A stretch of 64,000 nt of DNA from Accumulibacter sp003538495 (GTDB taxonomy: Bacteria > Pseudomonadota > Gammaproteobacteria > Burkholderiales > Rhodocyclaceae). Both the position numbers and the translations under genes were made by a program. A model generated the notes under the pieces. The model ran no database searches. It was not told the DNA's origin and worked only from the letters and a program-made list of their open reading frames with translations. Where the stretch lies: contig NZ_JAPUVQ010000148.1 of assembly GCF_029255145.1 (NCBI RefSeq), forward strand, positions 1 to 64,000, written 5' to 3'. Shown one piece after another: positions 44,525 to 53,962 of this stretch; positions within the stretch are counted from its first letter, which is position 1; each line of letters begins with the position of its first letter.

Positions 44525-46477
44525 TTGAGCTCTCAATCCTTCTCTCACAGCGCGGAGAACATCCCCCTCTCCCTCGGTCGATCCGCGGCAAGTCGCTACC
44601 TTGATTCCTTGGTGCTTGCGCTGCTGGTCGCGGTAAGCTGGATTGCCATGCATCGCTATCAGGGAATATGGCATGACGGGGTTCTGTACGCAGGACAGGC
44701 TATTTTTCGACTGGATTCCGTTCCGTTTGCCAAGGACTTGTTTTTTGCCTACGGATCGCAGGATCGCTTCACTGCGTTTCCCGCGATTTATGCGTTGGCG
44801 ATTGATAACCTTGGGCTGCCGCTCGCTTCGATGTTGCTGCTCGGAATGGCGCATGTGGCCTGGGTTGCAGCGGCCGCTTTCTTATTGCGGGAAATTCTAA
44901 GCGGGCTGGCTTTCTGGCAGGCGCTGATACTTCTCGCCGTGCTTCCGGCAAGCTATGGATCCATGGGGATTTTCTCGTACAGCGAAACCTTTCTTACCGC
45001 GCGTATCTGGGCCGAACCTCCCGCTCTTCTGGCCATTGCCTGCATTTTGCGTGGCTACCGAATCATGGCCATATTGAGTCTCGTCTTCGCGGCTGCCATG
45101 CACCCTGTCATCGCGTTTCCCGCTGTACTCTTTGTTTTCTTTTTCGGATTTCAGGGTCGTCACCAGCTGGTCGCTATCGCGTTTGGCTTTGCAGGGCTGG
45201 CGATACTCAATGCGCTGGAGATTCCCCCCTTTGCCTATTTGACAAAAGCAATGGATCCGCTATGGTTACGGCTGTCGACAGGCCGTAGCCCCTTTGTGTT
45301 TCTCGACCACTGGACAGTTGACGAATACCTCGAACCCAGCTTTCTTGCCCTGTTGCTTGCCACTGCTGCTGTTGTCTCGGTGCGGGGAAATCGCCGCCTG
45401 TGGTGGTCTGCTCTTGGAGTGTTCATTGTCGGCATGGGACTGGCGCTCATGGTGGTCTATTGGCCCGGTACGCTCTTGATTCAAATGCAGCCTTGGCGCG
45501 TTCTGTGGCTGACAAAGATACTCGCCATAGCCGCTGGAATGAGCTTGTTGAAGGATATGTGGACGGTTTCGCCTTACAATCGCTTCCTCCTTGGCGCGTT
45601 GGCCGTCTGTGCATTCACACTTGATCCGACAAGGCTGGTCTGCGCTGTTCTCTTGTCTGCGCTCATTATTGCTCGCCATCGCTTCAGCATTGAGCCGAGA
45701 CTGCCTTCATGGCTGTCACGGTTGGCCTGGGCTGCCATTCTTCTGGTGGCGGGCGAGAAAATCTTCTGGGCGATCTGGCTCTCTTGGTTTCCCATTGATT
45801 TCAACTTCCCAAGCTTGTCGAACCGGGCACTTGTTTACCGTGTTTTCCTCGTTTGCCAAGAGACCGGGTGGTTCGTCTTCCCGCTGGCGTTATTTGGCAG
45901 CTGGTGGTTGCTCCAGCGTCGTTGCTCAAGCGGTGGCCGGGTGGTGTTGCTGCTGGTCGCCAGTGTGTCTCTACTCTTTTTTGCTACTCATTGGCAGCGA
46001 ACCAGTCGCTACCAAGCGGCGGAAGACGAGCTCCGACAAATTGGACACGCGGAGCTGGTTCACATCATTCAGCCACCCCATTTGACCTATTGGGGCTCGG
46101 GTCTTGAAAACCTCTGGTTTGTTCTTCACCGCGGAAGCTACGCTTCTACTCTGCAAGCCGCTGGCGTCATTTTCTCGCGACAGACAGCACTCGAGGCCGA
46201 TCGCCGCCTGGCACGGTTGAGGGTTCTAGGCTTGCCGGATTCCCGCTTGGATTGGCTGAGCAAGACCGGCGGTGAGTCTCGGGAGGTGGCGCCGAGCATT
46301 GATGGCATTGTTCATCTCTGTCACGATCCAATCCTCGACTTCGTCGTGTTGTCGAAGCCCGTGGCGGGAGTGAGCCCGATGAAGACCGGGCGGCTGGCAT
46401 CTTCATACGGCGAGTTCTATATTTATGCCTGCGAATCGCTGCGGGCCTTCCCTGATACATCTTTCTCTGGTAGTTGA
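44525..46477 (+). CDS. Large polytopic membrane protein, perhaps GT-C-like
   Basis: A roughly 650-residue protein with about eleven or more membrane helices and a soluble C-terminal part of about 150 residues. An early acidic loop (YQGIWHDGVLYAGQAIF) after the first helix is where GT-C glycosyltransferases carry their catalytic Asp, so a lipid-linked sugar transferase is possible, but no family is firmly recognised. The DNA has clearly lower GC than the flanking regions. The start is uncertain: TTG 44525 and GTG 44513 are near the first helix, and no ATG is present before it. Neighbouring GtrA and PAP2-like genes support a cell-envelope glycan or lipid role. Confidence 0.7.
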   Translation: MSSQSFSHSAENIPLSLGRSAASRYLDSLVLALLVAVSWIAMHRYQGIWHDGVLYAGQAIFRLDSVPFAKDLFFAYGSQDRFTAFPAIYALAIDNLGLPLASMLLLGMAHVAWVAAAAFLLREILSGLAFWQALILLAVLPASYGSMGIFSYSETFLTARIWAEPPALLAIACILRGYRIMAILSLVFAAAMHPVIAFPAVLFVFFFGFQGRHQLVAIAFGFAGLAILNALEIPPFAYLTKAMDPLWLRLSTGRSPFVFLDHWTVDEYLEPSFLALLLATAAVVSVRGNRRLWWSALGVFIVGMGLALMVVYWPGTLLIQMQPWRVLWLTKILAIAAGMSLLKDMWTVSPYNRFLLGALAVCAFTLDPTRLVCAVLLSALIIARHRFSIEPRLPSWLSRLAWAAILLVAGEKIFWAIWLSWFPIDFNFPSLSNRALVYRVFLVCQETGWFVFPLALFGSWWLLQRRCSSGGRVVLLLVASVSLLFFATHWQRTSRYQAAEDELRQIGHAELVHIIQPPHLTYWGSGLENLWFVLHRGSYASTLQAAGVIFSRQTALEADRRLARLRVLGLPDSRLDWLSKTGGESREVAPSIDGIVHLCHDPILDFVVLSKPVAGVSPMKTGRLASSYGEFYIYACESLRAFPDTSFSGS

Positions 46478-46481
46478 CGTT

Positions 46482-46901
46482 ATGCCGATAAAGCCAATTA
46501 TGCGCCAGTTTGCTCAATATGTCGTGGTGGGTGGCCTGGCTTTTGTTGTCGATATCACGGCGCTTTTCTTGCTAACCGAAAGAGTCGGGCTCCACTACCT
46601 CGCTTCTGCGTCAATCTCTTTTCTCCTGGGGCTGGCGACCAACTACCTGTTGTGTGTCGCTTGGATATTTGATTATCGTGCTCTGGAAAACCGCGTGCAG
46701 GAGTTTGCAATTTTCTCTCTAATTGGTATCCTGGGCCTGCTGCTCAACAATCTGCTTATTTTCGCTTTTACCGAGTTTCTCGGTTTTTATTACCTGTTGT
46801 CGAAGGCGGGGGCTGCGCTGCTCATACTGTTTTTCAATTTTTTTCTCAGGCGCTTGTTGTTGTTCTCCGAAAGAAAAAAAACGCAGTGGGACTCACTGTG
46901 A
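46482..46901 (+). CDS. GtrA family membrane protein
   Basis: A 139-residue protein with four membrane helices of the GtrA family (FAQYVVVGGLAFVVDITALF, then NYLLCVAWIFDYR and FNFFLRRLLLFSE). GtrA proteins are thought to flip undecaprenyl-phosphate-linked sugars for cell-surface glycan modification. Start ATG 46482 gives the usual N-terminus; ATG 46500 is possible. It lies 4 bp after the polytopic protein stop and overlaps the PAP2-like gene start, so the three form an operon of lower GC than the surroundings. Confidence 0.88.
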   Translation: MPIKPIMRQFAQYVVVGGLAFVVDITALFLLTERVGLHYLASASISFLLGLATNYLLCVAWIFDYRALENRVQEFAIFSLIGILGLLLNNLLIFAFTEFLGFYYLLSKAGAALLILFFNFFLRRLLLFSERKKTQWDSL

Positions 46902-47827
46902 GGCATTTGCTGACGATTGAGAGGGTGGCGTTTGCGAGTCTGTTTTTCGCAGCTGGAACGGCCTCTATTTTTCGGCTGCAATTCTATTTTCCTTCGCTTG
47001 ATTCGGCATGGTTTGTCTTGCACCACTATCTTGGGCCGGTGCTTCTCCCAGCCATTGTCTTGCCGGCGGTCCTGTTTGTTAAAGTGCGCGCGCGCACATG
47101 GGCTAAGGCTGTCTTTCTGCTCCGGTTACGGGGGGTTGGCGCGTTTGCCTTGATTGTCTATCTGCATTTCAACTTCAAGCTGTGGGCACAACTTATAAAC
47201 CCTAAGCTTTTTGACGACGTGTATATGGGAATTGACGAGAAATTTCGATCGGTTGTGAACTGTGCATTTGCACTTTCAGTTTTCTATCGGAGCGGTCTTA
47301 TTTATTTTCCTCATGCGTATCACCAGATATTCATTTCCATGTTCGTGCTTTCATTTTTTGTCCACGGTATGCAATCGGATCGGCTAGGATTTGACCGTCT
47401 ATTGCTTGCTGTCGCTCTAGTCCTGGCCCTTGGGGGTGTCTCCTATTTTGTCGCGCCGGCTTTCGGCCCGTTCGTCTTTGAAGCGGGTGACAGTCCGGCG
47501 GCAGGAGCTATCCAGGCGGTTATGGCGTCATTTCAACAGGGATTTCGAGAAAGCCGTGGTGCCGATTACGATTCGACCTACTTCGTTTCGGCACTGGCGG
47601 CCATGCCTTCATTGCATTTGGCCCATGCATTGGTTTTTCTTTGGTTTGCGTTGCGCCATGCACGTTGGCTTGGAGTCATCTACATGGTGCCGGTGAGCTT
47701 TATTGCTGTTGAAGCTGTTGCCGCGCGGTGGCATTATTTAATTGATCTTCCTGCCGGGCTGATCATTGCTCTTGTCGGGATTTTTCTGGCCAACCGCCTC
47801 ATTCTTCCACAAGCAGATTCACCGTGA
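46898..47827 (+). CDS. PAP2-like phosphatase/phosphotransferase (Aur1-type)
   Basis: A 309-residue integral membrane protein with about eight helices. Motifs AMPSLHLAHALVF and ARWHYLIDLPAGL correspond to the second and third parts of the PAP2 active site (catalytic His in each), as in the PAP2_3 group that includes inositol-phosphoceramide synthases. It could dephosphorylate a lipid carrier or transfer a phospho-headgroup. GTG 46898, whose GTGA overlaps the GtrA stop, is preferred; GTG 46886 is also in frame. Low-GC DNA, as for the two genes before it. Confidence 0.78.
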   Translation: MRHLLTIERVAFASLFFAAGTASIFRLQFYFPSLDSAWFVLHHYLGPVLLPAIVLPAVLFVKVRARTWAKAVFLLRLRGVGAFALIVYLHFNFKLWAQLINPKLFDDVYMGIDEKFRSVVNCAFALSVFYRSGLIYFPHAYHQIFISMFVLSFFVHGMQSDRLGFDRLLLAVALVLALGGVSYFVAPAFGPFVFEAGDSPAAGAIQAVMASFQQGFRESRGADYDSTYFVSALAAMPSLHLAHALVFLWFALRHARWLGVIYMVPVSFIAVEAVAARWHYLIDLPAGLIIALVGIFLANRLILPQADSP

Positions 47828-48039
47828 CTGTTCACTCCTCCCTTAGGAAAAGCCGCGACGGACATGATTTTTCGGAAACATTCTCGATCTTGACGACTAT
47901 CGGCCACGATGATCTCGCCAGCAACCCCGAGTTTTCAAATGCCTGATAGATTTTGCAATCCACACTGGCAGCGTTTGTGCCTCGTTCAGGCACGGCATCA
48001 ACGCCAAGCGGCTATAGTACTCGCAGAAGCGATTCGGGG

Positions 48040-49614
48040 TCACTTGCCAGGCGAACGTTCGCGGCTCTCTTCGTGGTAATCGTCGTCGATGTTGACCGCC
48101 CAGATCGCCGCCTTGTCCACCCTCCCATCGAGAATCGCCTCGACCGCCAGCTTGGCGGTCAGCATCGAGTGGTCCTGATTGTTGTAGCGGTGCATGCCGT
48201 TGCGCCCCACCAGGTAGAGATTGCCAAGGCTATCCAGCCAGTCGCGCACCACCGGGAAGTCGACGTAGGCACCAAAATAGGCCGGGTATGTCTTCGGAAC
48301 GTGAACCACCGTGCCGTCGAGCACGTCGGCTCTGTCGATCATGCCGATCCGTTCGAGTTCTTCGGCGGCGAAGTGCAGCATCTGATCATCCGGCATGGTC
48401 CACAAGTCGTCGCCTTCCTGGCAGAAGTACTCCAGCCCGAGCCAGATCTGGTCTGGTCGCGCCAGCAGGTCAGGGCTCCAGTTGTTGAAGACCTGCAAAC
48501 GGCCGATGCGCACATCGGGTTCCTGGATGTAGATCCAGTTGTCCGGCGGCATGTGGTTGGCACGACTGCTTTTCGCCTGCGGGTTGGCACGCATGCGCGA
48601 CAGCAGCAGGCCGACGGTGATGAAGTCCCGATACGGTAGCGCGGCGGCAATCGTGCCGATGGCCGGCGGCGCCGGCGGCAGCAGACCGGCTACGAGGTCC
48701 TTCACCGACATCGTGGAAATGACGAAGTCAGCAGCTATTTCTTGCTCTTGCCCAAGGGCATTGGTGGTCAGTACGGCGGTCACGGATCCGGCGACGTGGC
48801 GAACGCCGACGACCTGGCGAGCGAAGTGAATGTCTCCACCGCCGGCGACTACACGGCGTGCGACCTCCTGCCAAAGCTGCCCCGGTCCGAGGCGCGGGTA
48901 AAGAAAGCTCTCGATCAGGCTGGTACTGGTCGTCCGGTCGTTGGCGGCCTTGCCCTTCCGCAAGGCGTGCTTGATGGCCTCGATCACCGATAGCCCCTTG
49001 ATGCGCTGGGCGCCCCATTCGGCGCTGATCTGGCTGCACGGCACGCCCCAAACCTTCTCGGTGTAGTCCATGAAGAATGTGCGATACAACTCGCCGCCGA
49101 AGCGATTGACGAGGAAGTCCTCCAGCGAGCGGACGTTGCGACGTGGGAACAGCGTGGCCCATGAATAGCTGAAGCCGATCCTGAGGAGGCGTATCGGGCC
49201 GAGATTCGCCAGCGTCGTGCCGTTGAGTTTGATCGGATAATCGAAGTACTTGCGCAGGAAATAGATCCGTGATAATCGCCGACGTACGAGCATGTTCAGA
49301 CCGCGCTCGCCGGCGGCCGCTCCGTCGGTCGCGATCTTTCTGCGCTGGCTCTGATAGGCAATTTCAACGGTGTCGTCTGCGGCGGCAATCGGCAGGATTT
49401 CTCGCCACCAGTTCATCACCCAGTCCGATTTGGAGAAGAAGCGATGACCGCCGATATCCATGCGGTTGCCCTTGTACTCGACGGTACGCGAAATGCCGCC
49501 CACCTGATCGCTTGCCTCGAAGACGATCGGCGTCATCCGTCCGTCTCGGATCAGTTCCAGCGCGGCCGTCAGGCCGGCGGGCCCGGCACCGATGATTGCT
49601 ACGATAGGCTTCAT
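48040..49614 (-). CDS. NAD(P)/FAD-dependent oxidoreductase, UDP-galactopyranose mutase-like
   Basis: A 524-residue flavoprotein. The N-terminal Rossmann motif IVAIIGAGPAGLTAALEL and the GGISRTVEYKGNRMDIGGHRFF segment bind FAD; the C-terminal part has the FAD-contacting GRNGMHRYNNQDHSMLTA. It belongs to the amine-oxidase-like/protoporphyrinogen oxidase-like group often found in polysaccharide gene clusters, and is related in fold to UDP-galactopyranose mutases, though its substrate is unknown. ATG 49614 gives the normal N-terminus; the longer frame from 49659 is less likely. It converges on the GtrA/PAP2 operon. Confidence 0.88.
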   Translation of the reverse strand: MKPIVAIIGAGPAGLTAALELIRDGRMTPIVFEASDQVGGISRTVEYKGNRMDIGGHRFFSKSDWVMNWWREILPIAAADDTVEIAYQSQRRKIATDGAAAGERGLNMLVRRRLSRIYFLRKYFDYPIKLNGTTLANLGPIRLLRIGFSYSWATLFPRRNVRSLEDFLVNRFGGELYRTFFMDYTEKVWGVPCSQISAEWGAQRIKGLSVIEAIKHALRKGKAANDRTTSTSLIESFLYPRLGPGQLWQEVARRVVAGGGDIHFARQVVGVRHVAGSVTAVLTTNALGQEQEIAADFVISTMSVKDLVAGLLPPAPPAIGTIAAALPYRDFITVGLLLSRMRANPQAKSSRANHMPPDNWIYIQEPDVRIGRLQVFNNWSPDLLARPDQIWLGLEYFCQEGDDLWTMPDDQMLHFAAEELERIGMIDRADVLDGTVVHVPKTYPAYFGAYVDFPVVRDWLDSLGNLYLVGRNGMHRYNNQDHSMLTAKLAVEAILDGRVDKAAIWAVNIDDDYHEESRERSPGK

Positions 49615-49956
49615 TGACTGATGCGCTTGTCGAAAAGGGAAAGGTGCTCGGGTGAGCAACTGGAGGGGAAAGGTCTAGGCAGACAGTGGTTGCGGCACGG
49701 GTTGCCGGGAAATCTCGAAGCCGGGCAAGCGATAGTGTTGTCAACACCACATCGAACGTACTTCTCTTTATTTTTGGTGGTGCTTGGTCTGGAGGGCTTG
49801 GTCATGGCATCGGTAGGTTGGCGTTGAGGTTTGGCGTGGGCCGTCAGAGGCGCCGGCTATCCGGGCGCGTGTCGTCAAGGTCAAGAATCATGCTGGCAAC
49901 TCTTCTGGCCGATTGGTCTGCCGCTGCGTTTGCGTGCGGACGAGGCGCTCGAAGGC
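49615..49956. other. Intergenic region with a helicase-start-like fragment
   Basis: No functional gene is supported. At 49784-49817 the sequence is about 82% identical over 34 bases to the start region of the SNF2 helicase gene (53058-53091), in the same orientation and with the start codon aligned. The frame that follows on the minus strand (MTKPSRPSTTKNKEKYVRC...) leaves helicase-like sequence almost at once. It looks like a leftover of a duplicated or rearranged helicase start. Confidence 0.4.
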
Positions 49957-50386
49957 TTATCCATTCTGTGTCGGCCTAAATACGGAGGCCACATCCGGCG
50001 CGGTGATTGCTGCGTCGAACCAGGCTTCGATCTGTTCGAGCTTAGCCGCTGCTATCTGCTCGACAATGGCCGTAGGGATCGGACCAAACCGCTGGGAAAG
50101 CAGGCGTTGCAGAGCGAGAGCCTCGCCTTCGATCTTGCCCTCGATCTTGCCCATTTGCAGGCCTCTTTGCTCGCCGAGCAGCACGCCTTCGGCCACCGCC
50201 TTGGCTGTCCATTGATCAATATTCGTTTCCAGCATTTCGGTTCCCTTCAACATGTCATCCCGGGCGCAGCGTGCCGTAGTCCAGCAGTTCGCTCACGCCG
50301 GGCGGGGCAAAGACCTCCAGCAACTCCCGCACCAGATCGGCGTGCGAGAAAAGGTACTTGTAGCCCGTGTCGTGAAGGTGAACCAT
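49957..50386 (-). pseudogene. Internally deleted Rpn-family nuclease (PD-(D/E)XK/DUF4351)
   Basis: Two pieces of one Rpn/transposase_31-type protein on the minus strand. The N-terminal piece (ATG 50386, stop 50255-50257) reads MVHLHDTGYKYLFSHADLV, the family start. The C-terminal piece (ATG 50253 to 49957) contains the DUF4351 signature LALQRLLSQRFGPIPTAIVE. Intact members have about 300 residues; here the whole nuclease core between the pieces is missing and the frame shifts at the join. Rpn proteins promote recA-independent recombination and often spread like mobile genes, so this is a decayed copy. Confidence 0.75.
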
Positions 50387-50535
50387 GGCCTTGATTGTAG
50401 CGCCTCGGCAAGGGCCAGCAAAGCCAACGGAAGGGTGCTGGCGGGACCGCGCGGGGAGCCGGCAGGATCGCCCCCAAAGCGTGCTCCTGCCGGGTTTTCG
50501 CGTTCACGCTGCACGGGCCGCGCTGGCCGGCGACT

Positions 50536-53079
50536 CTATCTCCGCTGGCCGAATAGACCCAACAGCCCTTCGGCCAGGCTCTGAACGGTTTGCGCGTCAG
50601 GTACCGGCAGCCTGAGATAGCGCTGGCCGGTCGCTGGGTCGGTCTGTACCAGGGTCGATTCACGCTCGCCCTGCGACGCGGCCGCCAGTTCACCGAGCAG
50701 CTGTGCGCCGGCCGCGAGCAGCGGTGCCCACGGATTGGCGGCGCCCGGCGGAGTCACTTCGCTGGAGCGCTGCTCGGTCTGCTCCGACCGCTCCAACGGA
50801 GGGCTGGGCTCGTTGCCAGGCAGTCCATCGGCTTCGCCTCCGGCCGCTGGCGCCGCGCGGCCCGCTGGATCGCCGGCTGCGTCTTCGTCCGGGTCGGAGC
50901 CGCCGGTGGCCGCCAGCGGCGGCGTGTCCTGCCTGTCGTCTTCGCTGGCAGCCGGGGCCTCGACGCCACCGGTGGCCTGCTCGACCGCCTCCATGAACTT
51001 GGACAGGCGGGTGCCTTGCAGGGCGACCTCGCTTTCGCCGCCGTCGAGGACGCCGGCGAATAGCGACTGCTTGAACGCCAGGACCGAAAGCATCCCTTCT
51101 TCGATGGTTCCGCGGGCGACGAAGTTGATCACTTGCACGCCGCGGGTCTGGCCCAGCCGGTGCACGCGGCCGATGCGCTGTTCGAGTACCGCCGGATTCC
51201 ACGGCAGGTCCATATTCACCACGACCGCCGCGGCGTGCTGCAGGTTGAGGCCGACGCCGCCGGCATCGGTGCTCAGGAACACCCGGCAGGCGGGGTCCCG
51301 GTTGAAGCGGTCGACCAGCGCGCCGCGCTTGTCGCCAGCGACGCCGCCGTGGAACAGCACATGCTCCCAGCCGCGCTCGCTCAAGCGCCGGATGATCAGC
51401 TCGTGGGTGCGCAACCACTGGCTGAAGACGACGACCTTCGCTTGCGGGTCGTCGAGGATGTCGTCGAGCAGCGCCGCCAGTTCGTCGGCCTTGTAGCCAT
51501 GGTCGGTCTGGTGGTCGAGCAGGAAGGTGCTGTTGCACGACATGCGCATGTTCTGCAACGCGCAGCGCATTCGCAGCTGGTCCTTTTCGGAGAGAAAACC
51601 GGTGTGGCGCCAGCGCTGGACGATGCGTGCCACCTGCAGGCGGTTTTCTTCGTGGTGATCCGCCTGCTGCGGCGTCATCGGTACGAACAGCGTGTTGTCG
51701 ACGCGCTCGGGGAGTTGTTCGAGCACCGCCGCCTTGCGCCGGCGCAGCATGATCGGCGCCAGCGTCTGGCCGATCTGTTGCAGATTGTGGTAGCCGATGA
51801 CGCGGCCGCGCTCGTCGCGCTGCTGGTGTTCGTCGAGCAGCCGCCAGGTCGGCCCGAGGCGATGCTGGTCGACGAACTGGACGATCGAGATCAGTTCCTC
51901 GAGCCGGTTTTCCAGCGGCGTGCCGGTCAGCACCAGCGCGTAGGTGCTGTCGATGCGCTTCAGCGCGCGCGCGGCGATGGTGTTCCAGTTCTTGATCCGC
52001 TGCGCTTCGTCGACGATCACCACGTCCGGCGCCCACGCCTGGATCAGGTCGAGGTCGCGGCCGAGCGTTTCGTAGTTGGTGATCTTGCAGAAGTCGTCCT
52101 GCGCATAGCGCGCCTGGCGGACCGCGCGCAGGCCGCCGATCACCGTCGCGCGGCGCTCGCTGAAGCGCGCGATCTCGCGCTCCCATTGGTGCTTGAGCGA
52201 GGTCGGGCAGACGATCAGCACGCGCTCGGCGGCAAAATGCCGGGCGAACACTTCCATCGCGGCGATCGCCTGCACGGTCTTGCCGAGGCCCATTTCGTCG
52301 CCGATCAAAGCCCGGCCCGCGCGCGCGGCAAAGAGCACGCCCTCGCGCTGGTACGGATACAGCGCCACCTTGAGCAGTGTCTGCAGGTCGGGGCTGTCAG
52401 CACCCATCGGATAGAGGGCGGCCAGCGTCTTGCGGCGCGCCTCGCCGTCGCGGACTTCGGCGACGAAGGCCAGCGCGTCGTCCTGGCAGCGCAGTTCGTG
52501 GGCGGCGGCGCGGACGCTTTCGATGAACTCCGGGAGATAGGCGAAGCGTTCCGGCGACAGTTGCCAGCCGCTGGCGGGGTCGAACAGACGGTCTACTGCC
52601 GGCCGCAGCTCGGTGGGAAAGTCGCTGCCGAGACGCAGGCGGACGCGCCGCTGCCCGGCGTAGTCGAGAAACAGCTCGCTGAACGATCCGGCAAAGCCGC
52701 GTCCGAGTGCCGCCTGGCCCGCCGGCTGCGCCGTGAGTTGCGCGAGGGTGAATTCGATGTGCTTGCAGGTTCCGAGATCGTTGGTCGCGAAATCAGGGCA
52801 CGAGCAGCGGTTGTCGCCCGCCTTGGCGCCGCGGATGACGACCCGGTAGCGGCGGCCGCTGTCCGGGTTGAGCACGGCGAAATCGGAGAACACCGGATCG
52901 TCGTCGAGGTTCTCGAAGTCGAAGCGCTGCTCGCGGCCGAATTGCCGGCGCAAGGCTCGTTGCCAGTCATCCGTCGGCAGGTCCGCGGGTTTGCGCTGGC
53001 GCGACAGACGAGGTTCGGCAGCGGCGCGGGAAGCAGTCTTGCGATCTTTGGCAGCGGCTGGTCCGGAGGTCTTGGTCAT
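50536..53079 (-). CDS. SWIM zinc-finger SNF2-family helicase
   Basis: An 847-residue SNF2/DEAD-like ATPase. A SWIM zinc finger (about residues 90-112: CSCPDFATNDLGTCKHIEF) precedes the motor. Helicase motifs are clear: I GDEMGLGKT (about 256), II DEAQ in VIVDEAQRIKN, Ia VLIVCPTSLKHQW, V LSTDAGGVGLNLQ and VI QRIGRVHRLGQ. The C-terminal 150 residues are Gly/Ala/Pro/Glu-rich and probably disordered. Bacterial SNF2 proteins of this type act on nucleic-acid or RNA polymerase complexes; the exact role is unknown. No methyltransferase or nuclease partner is next to it, so there is no sign of a defence island here. Confidence 0.92.
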   Translation of the reverse strand: MTKTSGPAAAKDRKTASRAAAEPRLSRQRKPADLPTDDWQRALRRQFGREQRFDFENLDDDPVFSDFAVLNPDSGRRYRVVIRGAKAGDNRCSCPDFATNDLGTCKHIEFTLAQLTAQPAGQAALGRGFAGSFSELFLDYAGQRRVRLRLGSDFPTELRPAVDRLFDPASGWQLSPERFAYLPEFIESVRAAAHELRCQDDALAFVAEVRDGEARRKTLAALYPMGADSPDLQTLLKVALYPYQREGVLFAARAGRALIGDEMGLGKTVQAIAAMEVFARHFAAERVLIVCPTSLKHQWEREIARFSERRATVIGGLRAVRQARYAQDDFCKITNYETLGRDLDLIQAWAPDVVIVDEAQRIKNWNTIAARALKRIDSTYALVLTGTPLENRLEELISIVQFVDQHRLGPTWRLLDEHQQRDERGRVIGYHNLQQIGQTLAPIMLRRRKAAVLEQLPERVDNTLFVPMTPQQADHHEENRLQVARIVQRWRHTGFLSEKDQLRMRCALQNMRMSCNSTFLLDHQTDHGYKADELAALLDDILDDPQAKVVVFSQWLRTHELIIRRLSERGWEHVLFHGGVAGDKRGALVDRFNRDPACRVFLSTDAGGVGLNLQHAAAVVVNMDLPWNPAVLEQRIGRVHRLGQTRGVQVINFVARGTIEEGMLSVLAFKQSLFAGVLDGGESEVALQGTRLSKFMEAVEQATGGVEAPAASEDDRQDTPPLAATGGSDPDEDAAGDPAGRAAPAAGGEADGLPGNEPSPPLERSEQTEQRSSEVTPPGAANPWAPLLAAGAQLLGELAAASQGERESTLVQTDPATGQRYLRLPVPDAQTVQSLAEGLLGLFGQRR

Positions 53080-53194
53080 GGTATCGGCGGGAGTGGTGGG
53101 GGATGGTCGGGAGCGCGCCGCTGGTACGCGGCCGCTGCCGATTATATAGCCTTCGCGCAGCGCTGCAGGCGGCCAAGGGCGCTGGCCGCCGCGG

Positions 53195-53830
53195 TCATTG
53201 CGTCAGGAAGGCGATCAGCTCGCGCGGCGTCGCGAGGCAGCGCATGCCGGTCGCCGGAAAGCTGCCGTAACCCCAGCCGACGGCGGCGAAGGGCAGGCCG
53301 TTGGCGTCGGCGGCGGCCTCGTCTTCGGGCGTGTCACCGACATAGATGCTGTTTCGCGCGTCCAGCGCCTGCTCGGCGACGAGGTGGGCGAGCATCGCCG
53401 TCTTGTCGGGCAATCGCGGCGTTTCGCGATCCAGCGCGTACACCGCCTCGAAGTACTTCTGCCAACGCAGGTGCTGCAGAATCAGGCAGGTCGGCAGATA
53501 GCGCTTGTTGGTCGCCAGAAAACACCGCGCGCCAGTGGCTGCCAGCGCTTCCAGCAGTTCGGGGATGCCGGCGAAGACTTCGCTGGCCTGGTAGCCCGTG
53601 CTGTCGTAGTGGGCCTTGAAGTGCTCGGCGAGCGAATCGAGCAGCGCCGGGTCGCTGCTGCCGGTCAGTTCGCGCAGTGTCTCGGCAAGCGGCGGACCGA
53701 TGCGCACCGCCGACAGCGCGATCAGCGGCTGCATCGCTCGTGCCGCCAGTGCCTTGCCGAAGGCGTCCAGGATGGCGGCGCGGGAGTCGATCAGCGTGCC
53801 GTCGAGGTCGAAAATGATTGACTGAAACAT
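53195..53830 (-). CDS. HAD-family phosphatase, phosphoglycolate phosphatase-like
   Basis: A 211-residue HAD hydrolase: motif I FDLDGTLIDS at the N-terminus (catalytic Asp), the alpha-helical cap of subclass I, motif II in CFLATNKRY, motif III Lys in PDKTAML, and motif IV SIYVGDTPEDEAAA. Length and layout fit Gph-like phosphoglycolate phosphatases or related small-substrate phosphatases. It lies between the SNF2 helicase and tex genes on the same strand, with gaps over 110 bp on each side, so cotranscription is uncertain. Confidence 0.88.
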   Translation of the reverse strand: MFQSIIFDLDGTLIDSRAAILDAFGKALAARAMQPLIALSAVRIGPPLAETLRELTGSSDPALLDSLAEHFKAHYDSTGYQASEVFAGIPELLEALAATGARCFLATNKRYLPTCLILQHLRWQKYFEAVYALDRETPRLPDKTAMLAHLVAEQALDARNSIYVGDTPEDEAAADANGLPFAAVGWGYGSFPATGMRCLATPRELIAFLTQ

Positions 53831-53962
53831 GGGGCGATCCGATCAGGGTCCGTGGTGCCAGGTCCGCGTAGGCAAACACTTCGAGCTGCGCAGTCGCGGC
53901 GTGCACGCCGCCAAGCTGGCTTGGTTCACGCCAGCTGCAGCGCCGCTGCGGCAGGTCCTCAT

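Noticed and set aside
50536..53079. SNF2 helicase as part of a phage-defence system
   Set aside because: Neighbours are a decayed Rpn gene, a HAD phosphatase and tex; no nuclease, methyltransferase or PLD partner gene of known SNF2-based defence systems is adjacent.
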